A DNA stretch of 64,000 bases, taken from Bacteroidales bacterium. GTDB lineage: Bacteria; Bacteroidota; Bacteroidia; Bacteroidales; UBA932. Under the pieces are notes generated by a model. It worked only from the letters and a program-made list of their open reading frames with translations, searched no databases and had not been told where the DNA came from. The position numbers were made by a program, and so were the translations under genes. Shown piece after piece: positions 41,324 through 49,687 of the stretch (the stretch's first letter is position 1; every line of letters starts with the position of its first letter). The stretch spans positions 434,001 through 498,000 of the forward strand of contig JAFRRA010000006.1 in assembly GCA_017428325.1 (NCBI GenBank), in the 5' to 3' direction.

Positions 41324-42633
41324 ATTTTTTGTGAATTATAAAATTTTCTGTCAAGCTTGCCGTTGTAGGTCCGTTTGATTTCACTTTCCTGACGATACAG
41401 AAGCGGCACCTTGTATATTTCCAGCCTTTCCTTCAGGTGACGGGCCAGAGACTGCCTGTCAAGGGCAAGTCCCTCTTCGAGAACTACAATCAGTTTCAGG
41501 GCCATTCCCGTGATAGGGTGAGGGGTTCCGACACAGATGCAGTCCTTGATTCCGTGGTAAGACATCGCGGCATCTTCCACCTCCGAAGGGGAAACCTTGA
41601 AGCCCCCGACGTTTATCACATCGCTTTCCCGTCCTTTCAGACGGATTCTTCCCGCCTCGTCCAGCTCGGCGATGTCTGAAGTGTATATAGTGTTGTCTTT
41701 CAGAATGGTGGCCGTAAGTTCCCGATCGTTGACATAGCCGCTCATAAGCGTGTCCCCCTGGCAGGAAATCTTGCTTTCATCCGTTATTGTCACTTTTGAA
41801 TGGCTCATAGGCCTGCCAAGGCATCCGGGAATGCATTCCCCGTCGTTGAAATTGTATGTGGAGATTATTCCTGTTTCAGTTGAGGCGTAAGTGTTGTAGA
41901 GCCTGGTCTTCGGCAGGACCTCGCAGAGCCTCAGCATATCCGAGTGAGCCAGAGGGGCGGCGCCGGATTCAATGAAGTCTATCTTGCCGGCATATTGGGA
42001 GAGCCTTTCTCCGCTGAACATAAGCAGCATGCGTATGGTAGCCGGCACAAAGAACGTCGCAACCTTTTCTGCGGGGTAATCAAGGGCCTCAAAGAATTTC
42101 TCCAGGTCTTTCATTCCCTCCAGGATGTAGAGGGTGGCTCCCTGCATCGTCACCGGGAATATCTTTGAAAGGCTGCCGATATGGTTAAGCGGTCCGCTTA
42201 TAATGAAAAGAAGGTTGTGCGAGAAGCCCTGTCCCTCAATCAGGTTTTCCGCATCGGCGATGATGGTCCTGTGGCTTATCATCACGCCCTTGGACTTTCC
42301 GGTAGTGCCTGTTGTGTATAGAATATCCGCTGTCCCTTCCGGAACCGTGCTGGAAGAAAGAAGTGAGGAAATCTCCCTGAAACGGCTTTCCGGAATATCC
42401 TTTTCAAGCGGGGCCGCCACAGCTCCAGCCTGGTGTATTGCAAAGTATGTTACAATGAAATCAATGCTCTGCGAAGACCTGAAAGGCACAACCTGACCCT
42501 TTGAATAGGAGGCGGAGCGTTCAATGACTTTTTCCGACAGCTCCCTCCAGGTAATCTTCTCGCCGCCACAGATCGCCGCCATCTTCCCGGGATAGAGCCC
42601 GGCGTTTTTGTGCAGATAGTCTACAAGCCTCAT
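41320..42633 (-). CDS. Acyl/aryl-adenylating ligase (ANL superfamily)
   Basis: A 437-residue AMP-forming ligase. Core motif A3 is DILYTTGTTGKSKGVM. Others are LYNTYASTETG (A5), YTSDIAELDEAGRIRLKGRESD (A7-A8 region, in part) and the C-terminal catalytic Lys in KRTYNGKLDRKF. It activates a carboxylic acid and, given the adjacent acyl carrier protein gene (4-bp overlap), probably loads it onto that carrier. The N-terminal domain is shorter than in full-length acyl-CoA synthetases (437 versus 500 or more). The acid substrate cannot be read off; an acyl or aryl starter unit for the neighbouring ketosynthase is the likely use. Confidence 0.8.
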   Translation of the reverse strand: MRLVDYLHKNAGLYPGKMAAICGGEKITWRELSEKVIERSASYSKGQVVPFRSSQSIDFIVTYFAIHQAGAVAAPLEKDIPESRFREISSLLSSSTVPEGTADILYTTGTTGKSKGVMISHRTIIADAENLIEGQGFSHNLLFIISGPLNHIGSLSKIFPVTMQGATLYILEGMKDLEKFFEALDYPAEKVATFFVPATIRMLLMFSGERLSQYAGKIDFIESGAAPLAHSDMLRLCEVLPKTRLYNTYASTETGIISTYNFNDGECIPGCLGRPMSHSKVTITDESKISCQGDTLMSGYVNDRELTATILKDNTIYTSDIAELDEAGRIRLKGRESDVINVGGFKVSPSEVEDAAMSYHGIKDCICVGTPHPITGMALKLIVVLEEGLALDRQSLARHLKERLEIYKVPLLYRQESEIKRTYNGKLDRKFYNSQKI

Positions 42634-42857
42634 TTCTCAAGTTTGCTTTGCACCATAGCCGCCAGAGAATCCAGGGATTTCAGGTTTTTAGGAGTGGCGT
42701 CTTTTGCGTCCAGCTTTATGGAATACTCCTCTGAAAGTTTCAGCAATATGGTGGCCACACCCAGGGAGTCCAGTTCCTTGAAAAGGAAATCGGAATCCAG
42801 GTCCACAAGCGGAAGGGCTTCTTCCAGAATCTCTCTAATTCTCTCTTTCATAATCAT
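42630..42857 (-). CDS. Acyl carrier protein
   Basis: A small acidic four-helix carrier protein of 75 residues. The phosphopantetheine attachment motif is ELDSLGV with Ser31 as the modified residue, followed by helix 2/3 sequence (TILLKLSEEYSIKL). This is not the housekeeping AcpP (whose motif is DSLD). It lies 5 bp after the ketosynthase stop and overlaps the ligase start by 4 bp, so the three form a dedicated carrier-ligase-condensing set. A 4'-phosphopantetheinyl transferase is needed for activity and is not seen nearby. The start may be Met1 or Met3. Confidence 0.85.
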   Translation of the reverse strand: MIMKERIREILEEALPLVDLDSDFLFKELDSLGVATILLKLSEEYSIKLDAKDATPKNLKSLDSLAAMVQSKLEK

Positions 42858-42862
42858 TTTCT

Positions 42863-44566
42863 TTACTCTTTCTCCGCGATGAACATATCCGCCTCAAAAT
42901 CCTGTTCTGACGCACAGTCCAGCCACCCTGCGACGAAGCTCTCTGTGCCTTTGTCCAGCAGTGCAGACTTCAGGACTTTATCCATAATGCCTTCGTCTCT
43001 TTCCGGCAGTATATAAAAAGACGTTTCTCCGTTGTATTTGTTGCGGATCGCTATTTCTCCTGTTGTTATGTTCGGAAGGGTATATACAAACAGGGAAGGG
43101 CTGGGGTAATAGTTGTCTTCTGCGATAGAATCCAGGTATTTGCGGTCTGTCATAATGGAAGACGACCGGTTAAACAGTATCACTGCCCTTGACTCTGTTC
43201 CGGTAAACCTTTCCTTTCCCTCTGCCATCAGAAGCAGTTCTGACGCGATGAAGGCAAGACGGCTCAGAAGGTCCATCTTGAAGAACTGCGGATAGTTTCC
43301 CACCTTTTCCCTGTAGAGGGTGGAAAGAAGTTCCTTGCCTGATATTCCTTCCGGTAAAGCCACGGTCTTTCCGTCAACAATAACTTCAGAAGAGGTGACC
43401 TTTACCCTATGAGTCTTTCTGAAACCGATGGCCGGGATTGTCCTATCCGAATTATCCGCATCGCAACTTGCAAGAATAGCGGCATTTGCACCTCCGAATC
43501 CAGAAACGGTCTTTACAAAACACTTCTTTCCGCCAGCGGAAACAGAATCCGGGCTGACTTTGACAGGAGAGCTTACACCAAGTTCTTCAAATCCCTTTGT
43601 TCCCAGGACAAGATTCTCTTCAAGGGACTTCATTGTTATGATAGTCTCCAGTATCCCTGCGGCTCCCAGCGTATGGCCGAAATAGCCCTTGAGACTGTTT
43701 GCCGGAATGTCTGTCAACCCTGCCCTTTCCAGCGCCACGCTTTCCATCTGGTCCATGAAAAGGGAAGATGTCCCGTGGGCGTTAACCAGAGCTAGTCGCT
43801 GAGGATTGCACCCGTCCATCACGTGTGAAATTGCAAGGAGGGCTCCATCTCCCTTTGGAGACGGGGCTGTTGTGTTGTGGGCGTCGTTCCTTACCGCCCC
43901 AGATTCAATCCTCCAGCATTTTCCTTCAACGGGTACAGATGAAAGGATAACGGTTGCGGCAGCTTCTCCCAGGTTCATCCCGCAGCGCTCTATGTCAAAC
44001 GGACGGCAAGCCTCATCGCTGAGTGTCTTCAGCGCCTGGAATCCGGAAATGATGAATTTTCCCAGGACATCCGCCCCGCAAACAATGGCATATTTAAAAG
44101 CTCCATTTTTCAGTAGCCTGGAAGCCAACACAATAGAGCTCAGCCCTGAAATGCAGGCATTACATACAACGATAGGTGTGGTTGTGATTCCCAGGTGGCG
44201 GCAAATCCTCTTTGCGCATTTTCCGGGAAGCAGGCGCTCGTCCTCACACTCTTCAAGCAGCTCCACGTTTGCCTTGGTGGTCCCAAGCACAAAAACCACA
44301 TCCTTTCCGCCAACGTCAAACTTTCCGCTTATGCTTTCCAGAGCGCCCTCCACAGATCTGCATACCAGGGATTCAAACCTGCTTAGACCTTCTATCCGAA
44401 GGCTTTCCCTATCCCCGTCGCTGAACAAAGAGGCGAATACCTTCTCTTCCAGACCTGGTATTGCATAAGGAGCCAGAGCGCTTTTACCGGACTTTACAGC
44501 CAGGTAATTCTGCCCAGAGGTCCTTCCCAAAGGAGAAATGATATTATCCGCAATCCTGAAAACCAT
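42863..44566 (-). CDS. Ketosynthase (KAS II type) with fused C-terminal KS-like domain
   Basis: A 567-residue beta-ketoacyl-ACP synthase homologue. The N-terminal about 370 residues form a complete thiolase-fold condensing domain: Cys138 in VVCNACISGLSS, His in NAHGTSS and His in GYFGHTLGAAG, with a C-terminal VSGFGGANAAIL. A further about 190 residues follow (SSEVIVDGKT to the end) that include LLSRLAFIASELLL, ILFNRSSSIMTDRKY and SPSLFVYTLPNITTGEIAI. These resemble the N-terminal half of a second KS with no Cys at the nucleophile position, like a chain-length-factor partner. First gene of the KS-ACP-ligase-peptidase-phosphoesterase operon; hicAB lies 54 bp upstream on the same strand. Product unknown. 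Confidence 0.78.
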   Translation of the reverse strand: MVFRIADNIISPLGRTSGQNYLAVKSGKSALAPYAIPGLEEKVFASLFSDGDRESLRIEGLSRFESLVCRSVEGALESISGKFDVGGKDVVFVLGTTKANVELLEECEDERLLPGKCAKRICRHLGITTTPIVVCNACISGLSSIVLASRLLKNGAFKYAIVCGADVLGKFIISGFQALKTLSDEACRPFDIERCGMNLGEAAATVILSSVPVEGKCWRIESGAVRNDAHNTTAPSPKGDGALLAISHVMDGCNPQRLALVNAHGTSSLFMDQMESVALERAGLTDIPANSLKGYFGHTLGAAGILETIITMKSLEENLVLGTKGFEELGVSSPVKVSPDSVSAGGKKCFVKTVSGFGGANAAILASCDADNSDRTIPAIGFRKTHRVKVTSSEVIVDGKTVALPEGISGKELLSTLYREKVGNYPQFFKMDLLSRLAFIASELLLMAEGKERFTGTESRAVILFNRSSSIMTDRKYLDSIAEDNYYPSPSLFVYTLPNITTGEIAIRNKYNGETSFYILPERDEGIMDKVLKSALLDKGTESFVAGWLDCASEQDFEADMFIAEKE

Positions 44567-44620
44567 ATAGATTGCGAAAATACAAAAAATAACCCAACGC
44601 CGTTCAACGGCAAAGGTCTG

Positions 44621-45028
44621 TCAGATAAGGGATGCTGCTAGAAGCTGTCTGCCGATTTTATGGAGAGCCTCTTCGATTCTCATCACCTGTTTTTTGGAAA
44701 TGTAGTAATCTCCCTTCTTGTAATGCCTGAGAAGCGAGGCGTTTATGCCTGAGACCTTTGCGAATTTTGAGATATTGATATAGTCCAGTTCGTTGAAAAT
44801 GGAAGCCACATCGTACTTGTATTCGAAAGTCGGATTAATCAGCTCCTTTGGCACTTCCTCGTTGTCGTCAATGTAACTTTCAACAATTTCTTTCAGACTA
44901 TTGTCGAAGTCTTCCTTGGCTTCCTCTATTGTTTTACCGTCTCCCCATACCACACAGCATTTAAGATTATCCGCAAACATTCCGAAAGTGCCATCTTTAC
45001 CCTTTTCTATAATAACCCGTATTTTCAT
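44621..45028 (-). CDS. hicB: HicB-type antitoxin
   Basis: A 135-residue antitoxin. The N-terminal half is the partial RNase H-like HicB fold (VIIEKGKDGTFGMFADNLKC, then GDGKTIEEAKEDFDNSLKEI). The C-terminal half is a helix-turn-helix DNA-binding domain (KFAKVSGINASLLRHYKKGD) that should repress the hicAB promoter. It lies 8 bp downstream of hicA, the usual toxin-first order. It neutralises HicA by direct contact. Both domains look intact. Confidence 0.85.
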   Translation of the reverse strand: MKIRVIIEKGKDGTFGMFADNLKCCVVWGDGKTIEEAKEDFDNSLKEIVESYIDDNEEVPKELINPTFEYKYDVASIFNELDYINISKFAKVSGINASLLRHYKKGDYYISKKQVMRIEEALHKIGRQLLAASLI

Positions 45029-45036
45029 AAAACCAA

Positions 45037-45237
45037 TTATTTGCCGTGATTCAATCTCTTTAAAAGTTTCCTTGCGAGGGAATGCCTTATTTCCTGCCCT
45101 TGGTGACGTTCAACAAGCAATCTTTCCTTTGTTTCCCGATGTTCATAAAGATCATGTCGTTTCCCATGCCTTTTCAAAACAAATCCGCTTTCCTTGACAA
45201 TTCTCAAAAATTCACTCCACTTCATCTCTTTCAGCAT
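45037..45237 (-). CDS. hicA: HicA-type mRNA interferase toxin
   Basis: A 66-residue toxin with a double-stranded-RNA-binding-like fold: KWSEFLRIVKESGFVLKRHG at the N-terminus, then KRHDLYEHRETKERLLVERH and a basic C-terminus. The catalytic His of the family lies in the RHGKRHDLYEH region; the common GSH context is replaced by GKRH. It cleaves mRNA when free of HicB. The start may be ATG 45237 or the internal Met at codon 5. It sits between comM/yifB (38 bp away) and the ketosynthase operon. Confidence 0.83.
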   Translation of the reverse strand: MLKEMKWSEFLRIVKESGFVLKRHGKRHDLYEHRETKERLLVERHQGQEIRHSLARKLLKRLNHGK

Positions 45238-45274
45238 TCAAATATGTTACAAAAATGTGATATACGCAAATCTT

Positions 45275-46864
45275 TTACAAAAGAATTTCGTTTTTGTCCG
45301 GGCAGCGGAGGTTAAAGGCCTCAGAGAGGTGTGCCGTGGTTATTTTTTGTGAGCCGTCAAGGTCAGCGACGGTCCTGGCTATCTTGAGGATTCTGGTATA
45401 GCCTCTGGCGCTTACTCCGTGCCGGTTGACAAATGTCTCAACAAGCCATTCGTCCATACTTGAAAGTCGGCAGTAAACAGACAGTTTTGAAGGAGTGATG
45501 GCTGCATTTGTGAAGAAACTCTCTCCGGCCGCCGCATACCGCTCCATCTGGATGAGGCGGGCTTTCCTTACCCTCTCCGCGATTACCCGGCTAGGCTCTT
45601 CGTTTCCGCCGGAAGAGAACACAAGGTCCCCTGACCGTACACTTCGGATGATTAGCTGAATATCAATGCGGTCCAGGAGCGGCCCACTTATCCTTCCACG
45701 GTATTTCATCATCGCTGAGGAAGAGCATTTGCACTTTCCGCCTTCCTCGTAAAGATTACCGCACGGGCAGGGATTCATGGCGGCCACCAGCATAAACCGG
45801 GCAGGGTAGAAATGCTTCCCCTTCACCCTGCTTATCTGAACAATCCCGTCTTCAAGCGGCTGGCGCAGAACCTCTAAGCACCTTCTGTCGAACTCCGCGA
45901 ATTCATCAAGAAAGAGCACTCCGTTATGAGCCAGGGAAATCTCCCCAGGCAGGCCTTTGTTGCCGCCTCCTATGAGAGCCTGGGGCGTAATTGAATGGTG
46001 GGGAGAGCGGAAAGGCCGGTTACGGAGAAGCCCGCCGCTATGGTGTTCCCTGGAAGATTCCGCCGCCAGGAGTCCGGCTACGGAGTAGATATTGCTGGTC
46101 TGAATGGCCTCTTCCTTGGACATTGGCGGAAGAATACCCCTGAGGCATTTAGCCATAAAGGTTTTGCCGCTTCCGGGAGATCCGTTCAGCATGATGTTGT
46201 GTCCTCCGGCTGCCGCTATCTCAAGCCCTCTTTTTGCCTGTTTCTGCCCACGTACCTGAGCAAAGTCATAATTCTGGAGATCTTCATCCTGAACACTTTT
46301 TTCCTGCCTTATGCTCTGCGATGTGATAATCATGTCTTCGCACTCTTCCGCGCTCATCAGGATTTCCAGTACATCCTTGAATGTGGAAGCGGAATAGACG
46401 GTTATCCCCTCTATTTCAGCACCCTCCATCGCCGAAGACGGGGGCAGGATGCAAGCCTTGAATCCCTGTTCCTTTGCGTGGATGATAATAGGCAGGGCTC
46501 CGGGGATATCCCTCAGTTTTCCATCCAGAGAAAGTTCACCTAGGATTATGAATTCTTCAAGCCGGCCGGTCACCTGTTCATCCAGCTGGGCGGAAGCGCA
46601 AAGGATACCGATAGCAATCGGGACATCAAACGAAGAGCCTTCCTTGCGGATATTTGCGGGAGCGAGATTTATGGTAATACGCTTTCCCGGAATCCTGAAT
46701 CCATAGCAATGAAGGGCGCTTTCAATCCTCTGCTGACTTTCCTTCACGGCACTGTCCGGCAATCCCACCAGATAGAACTGGATACCATCGGTGACAGACA
46801 CTTCCACAGTGACGGTTGTGACTTCCAGCCCGTTGCAGCACGCACAATAAACCTTACACAACAT
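45275..46864 (-). CDS. comM: YifB/ComM family Mg-chelatase-like AAA+ ATPase
   Basis: A 529-residue ComM homologue, a hexameric helicase that promotes branch migration during natural transformation in other bacteria. The N-terminal Lon-like domain (about 1-170: FYLVGLPDSAVKESQQRIES) is followed by the AAA+ core with Walker A NGSPGSGKTFMAKC, Walker B GVLFLDEFAEF, and the CPCGN...C zinc-like cluster (MNPCPCGNLYEEGGKCKC). The C-terminal domain ends with AFNLRCPDKNEI. An inverted repeat with an A6 loop on the mRNA lies 2 nt upstream of the start codon. The symbol follows the characterised family member. Confidence 0.9.
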   Translation of the reverse strand: MLCKVYCACCNGLEVTTVTVEVSVTDGIQFYLVGLPDSAVKESQQRIESALHCYGFRIPGKRITINLAPANIRKEGSSFDVPIAIGILCASAQLDEQVTGRLEEFIILGELSLDGKLRDIPGALPIIIHAKEQGFKACILPPSSAMEGAEIEGITVYSASTFKDVLEILMSAEECEDMIITSQSIRQEKSVQDEDLQNYDFAQVRGQKQAKRGLEIAAAGGHNIMLNGSPGSGKTFMAKCLRGILPPMSKEEAIQTSNIYSVAGLLAAESSREHHSGGLLRNRPFRSPHHSITPQALIGGGNKGLPGEISLAHNGVLFLDEFAEFDRRCLEVLRQPLEDGIVQISRVKGKHFYPARFMLVAAMNPCPCGNLYEEGGKCKCSSSAMMKYRGRISGPLLDRIDIQLIIRSVRSGDLVFSSGGNEEPSRVIAERVRKARLIQMERYAAAGESFFTNAAITPSKLSVYCRLSSMDEWLVETFVNRHGVSARGYTRILKIARTVADLDGSQKITTAHLSEAFNLRCPDKNEILL

Positions 46865-46866
46865 AA

Positions 46867-46886
46867 TCGCCTCTTTTTTGAGGCGA
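46867..46886 (-). promoter_or_regulatory. Hairpin abutting the comM start codon
   Basis: On the transcribed strand TCGCCTC-AAAAAA-GAGGCGA forms a perfect 7-bp stem with a six-A loop ending about 2 nt before the ATG at 46864. It could occlude the start or act as a small translational switch; no U-run follows it in the coding direction. Confidence 0.45.
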
Positions 46887-46959
46887 ATGTAGACTGTGGG
46901 AATATAAAGCGGAAGCCAAACGGTAAAATTGACTCTGTCCGCCCCTGAAAAAGATTTGG

Positions 46960-47391
46960 TCAGGAGATTTCGACCGAGCGGGAGAGGTCTTCTCTTGTGG
47001 TGATTGTGACATTTATCACATCTTCCGGAAGGATTTCGGCGATTTTTTCAGGCCATTCTATGAGGCAGAGTCCGTCTCCGGAGAAATATTCCTCTACGCC
47101 TATGTCATAGGCTTCCTGGAGACGGTTGATGCGGTAAAAGTCAAAGTGGTAGATTGGGAACCCCTTGGCGCTTCTGTATTCGTTGATGATGGTGAAGGTT
47201 GGGCTGTTGACCGTATCGGTGACACCGAGAGCCTTGCAGATGGCCTTGATGAAAGTGGTCTTGCCGGCACCCATCTTGCCATAGAAGGCAAAGATGTTGC
47301 TCTGCAGGTCGGATTCCGAGATGTACTGTATGAACTCCCGGGCAATCTTGTCTATCTCTTTAAGGCTGGTTATGGTAAATGTCTTATGCAT
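46960..47391 (-). CDS. tsaE: tRNA threonylcarbamoyladenosine biosynthesis ATPase TsaE
   Basis: A P-loop ATPase of the TsaBDE complex that makes the t6A37 modification of ANN-decoding tRNAs. Walker A is FYGKMGAGKTTFIKAI, followed by NSPTFTIINEY, YHFDFYRI and LIEWPEKI. Length 143 is typical. ATG 47391 is preferred over a preceding TTG codon. The start overlaps the stop of the upstream 80-residue protein by 8 bp, indicating coupling. The first enzyme of the pathway, TsaC, is encoded at 50489-51091 in this window. Confidence 0.92.
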   Translation of the reverse strand: MHKTFTITSLKEIDKIAREFIQYISESDLQSNIFAFYGKMGAGKTTFIKAICKALGVTDTVNSPTFTIINEYRSAKGFPIYHFDFYRINRLQEAYDIGVEEYFSGDGLCLIEWPEKIAEILPEDVINVTITTREDLSRSVEIS

Positions 47392-47626
47392 CAATATCTT
47401 CCGCTTTCAGGATGTGGATTATTCCGTCGGTGTCCTTAGCAACCCAGTCTCCCTCGTTGCACTGTGAGATGCCGTCTTCGGTGGCGATGAAAAGATAGAG
47501 GAACCCCATACAGAGATGAGGTTCCATAAGCTTGTCACCGGCAAGTTCCCTTATCTGGGAGATGTTCACTCCGTCCCATCTTATGGCGTTTGCCATCTTG
47601 CCGTTGACCATCAGCATCTTTTTCAT
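47384..47626 (-). CDS. Conserved small protein, unknown function
   Basis: An 80-residue protein between the DUF5009 gene (10 bp upstream) and tsaE (8-bp overlap). It begins MKKMLMVNGKMANAIRWDG and ends NEGDWVAKDTDGIIHILKAED. The C-terminal GDWVAKDxDG segment resembles the GDWxxKGxxGE motif of small phage proteins, so it may be a domesticated relative; this is weak. No signal peptide, TM segment or catalytic motif is visible. Tight spacing supports it as a real gene. Confidence 0.7.
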   Translation of the reverse strand: MKKMLMVNGKMANAIRWDGVNISQIRELAGDKLMEPHLCMGFLYLFIATEDGISQCNEGDWVAKDTDGIIHILKAEDIDA

Positions 47627-47636
47627 CGCAGAGGCG

Positions 47637-48875
47637 TTAAAGCTTTATGACAATCTTCTTGCGGTAGAGGACGTAGGCCATAAGAGTGAATACAATCACA
47701 TAGATTATGGCGTACATCAGGGAAGAATACTCGTTGCTGCCGCCAAATACCGGACAGCATATGTTCTGGTAGAACCAGCTGAGCACGGAATAGGATTTTT
47801 CTCCCATTGTGCCGTCATCCATAACAGCAGGAACCTTCCATTTGATCATTCCGCCCAGTATCTTGGAGAACAAGCCGGCCATGACGAACGCGAACAGCGG
47901 GTTCATGCCAAGGGCCTTGAACGGGGTAAAGATCTTCTCCTTGCCCTTAACGTCTATGAACCAGATGAAGAAGGCGAGCATCAGGATGGCCCAGCCTCCT
48001 GCGTAGAGTACATATGAGCCGGTCCAGATTTTCTTTACGATAGGCAGCCAGATGCTGGCAATCATTCCCAGACCGAGGCAGATCATTCCGATTACGAAAA
48101 GCCTGGCAACGGAATTGACCTTGTCAGTGGATGTACGGCAGATGTTTCCGATAAGGAATCCAAGCAGGACTGTGCAGCTTCCGCTCAGGACACCGATCAG
48201 TCCTTCCGGATCGAAGGCAAAACCCTCTCCGTGGTATACGTGGTTTTCTCCTACCATACCCAGCGAGTTGAAAAAGTTCACGTCAAATGCTCCGGAAGCC
48301 CTTCCGGCCATGGTGCTCTGTACGGTTTCTCCAAACAGGAAGGCTCCCTGGCCGTCGCGGAGCAGCCACAGCACCAGCACTTCCGCAAAAGCAAGGATAA
48401 CCATCGAGACAATGATCTTCTTTGGCTTTTTCAGCCACAGGGCAACCAGTCCGCCAACTATGTAGCACATCGCGATTCTCTGGAGAACGCCGAATATTCT
48501 CAAATGGCGGAATTTCTCCGCGACATTCCACCAGAAGCCATGTTCCGGATCCAGAGGCAGCTTTATGAAAGGAAAGGCGTTAAGGGCAACTCCCACAAGG
48601 AAAATCAGGCATCCCCTTATCAGAAGCTTCTTTACGCTTGCCCTGGAAAGGCTCTCCCCGTATTTTGCAAAGGAGAAGGCCATTGCCGCGCCCACCACAA
48701 ACAGGAAGAACGGGAACACAAGATCCGTAGGGGTGCATCCTGCCCACGCTGCATGTCTTAAAGGCTTGAAGATATTGCCCCAGCTTCCCGGGTTGTTGAC
48801 CAGAATCATTCCCGCCACAGTCATGCCCCTCAGAACGTCGAGGGCAACGTAACGGGTAGTTTTCGCTTGTGCCAT
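47637..48875 (-). CDS. DUF5009 / HGSNAT-like membrane acyltransferase
   Basis: A 412-residue polytopic membrane protein with about ten TM segments. The N-terminus has RYVALDVLRGMTVAGMILVN, the hallmark of the heparan-alpha-glucosaminide N-acetyltransferase-like/DUF5009 (NagX) family. The conserved PTDLVFPFFLFVVG segment follows. Relatives transfer acetyl groups across membranes onto amino sugars. Here the acceptor is unknown, with cell-wall or glycan amino sugars plausible. A -7 element (TAATTTTG) lies about 30 bp upstream on the minus strand. Confidence 0.83.
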   Translation of the reverse strand: MAQAKTTRYVALDVLRGMTVAGMILVNNPGSWGNIFKPLRHAAWAGCTPTDLVFPFFLFVVGAAMAFSFAKYGESLSRASVKKLLIRGCLIFLVGVALNAFPFIKLPLDPEHGFWWNVAEKFRHLRIFGVLQRIAMCYIVGGLVALWLKKPKKIIVSMVILAFAEVLVLWLLRDGQGAFLFGETVQSTMAGRASGAFDVNFFNSLGMVGENHVYHGEGFAFDPEGLIGVLSGSCTVLLGFLIGNICRTSTDKVNSVARLFVIGMICLGLGMIASIWLPIVKKIWTGSYVLYAGGWAILMLAFFIWFIDVKGKEKIFTPFKALGMNPLFAFVMAGLFSKILGGMIKWKVPAVMDDGTMGEKSYSVLSWFYQNICCPVFGGSNEYSSLMYAIIYVIVFTLMAYVLYRKKIVIKL

Positions 48876-48904
48876 AGAAGGAACGTTTAAAGTATTATCG
48901 AAAA

Positions 48905-48912
48905 CAAAATTA
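48905..48912 (-). promoter_or_regulatory. -7 promoter element of the DUF5009-tsaE operon
   Basis: The minus strand reads TAATTTTG (48912-48905), an exact consensus match 30 bp from the start at 48875. Confidence 0.55.
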
Positions 48913-48933
48913 ACGAAATTCTGCCAGTTGTGT

Positions 48934-48941
48934 TATTTTTG
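48934..48941 (+). promoter_or_regulatory. -7 promoter element of rsmE (near-leaderless)
   Basis: TATTTTTG ends only 8 bp before ATG 48950, so the mRNA would begin within a few bases of the start codon. Confidence 0.6.
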
Positions 48942-48949
48942 TTATCGCG

Positions 48950-49681
48950 ATGGAATTGTTCTACTCAAAGGAAATCGGAAAAGACACTGTCCTGCTCTCG
49001 GGACAGGAAGCGGATCATTGTGCCAGGGTTCTGAGGCATAAGGAAGGGGACACTGTCTTCATCATCGATGGAGAAGGGGGGCTTTACCGTTGTACTGTAT
49101 TGAGTGTCAGCCTTCCAAAGAAAGGAAACGCTGAAGTGTCCTGCCGCATTGAGGAAAAGAGCGCCGGTGTCGGAGTCCGGGGCTATCGCCTTGTAATGGC
49201 TGTCTGCCCTACCAAGAACATGGACCGTTACGAATGGTTTGTGGAGAAGGCCACGGAACTTGGAGTGGACAGGATAGTTCCCGTCATATCGGAGCACTCA
49301 ATCCGTACAACCGTCAAGAAAGAAAGGCTGGAAGCGCTTGTCCTGAGCGCCACCAAGCAGAGCCTTAAATCCTGTATTCCGGTTGTGGAGGATGCTGTGA
49401 GCGTAAAGGATTTCCTGCTCCGCGATTTTGAAGAGGGTGCCCTCAAGCTCATTGCCCACTGCGAAGAAGGGGACAAGCGCACTGTCCGGGACTATGTATC
49501 CGCATCGCAGAAGCCTCTTAATGTGGTGATTATGATAGGTCCAGAAGGAGATTTCTCACAAAAGGAGATAGAACTTGCCAAAGAAAGGGGATTCCTTCCG
49601 CTCACCCTTGGACCGTCCAGGCTTCGTGTTGAAACGGCGGCCCTGGCTTCAGTTTCTGAAATTTATTTCGCTTCAATATAA
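48950..49681 (+). CDS. rsmE: 16S rRNA (uracil1498-N3)-methyltransferase
   Basis: SPOUT-class methyltransferase of 243 residues that methylates U1498 of 16S rRNA. The N-terminal PUA-like domain contains ADHCARVLRHKEGD. The knotted SAM-binding C-terminal domain has VKKERLEALVLSATKQSLK, MIGPEGDFSQKEIE and LGPSRLRVETAAL, the family signatures. No Shine-Dalgarno sequence is possible with the predicted very short leader. The PIG-L gene follows by 6 bp. Confidence 0.93.
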   Translation: MELFYSKEIGKDTVLLSGQEADHCARVLRHKEGDTVFIIDGEGGLYRCTVLSVSLPKKGNAEVSCRIEEKSAGVGVRGYRLVMAVCPTKNMDRYEWFVEKATELGVDRIVPVISEHSIRTTVKKERLEALVLSATKQSLKSCIPVVEDAVSVKDFLLRDFEEGALKLIAHCEEGDKRTVRDYVSASQKPLNVVIMIGPEGDFSQKEIELAKERGFLPLTLGPSRLRVETAALASVSEIYFASI

Positions 49682-49687
49682 AACACT

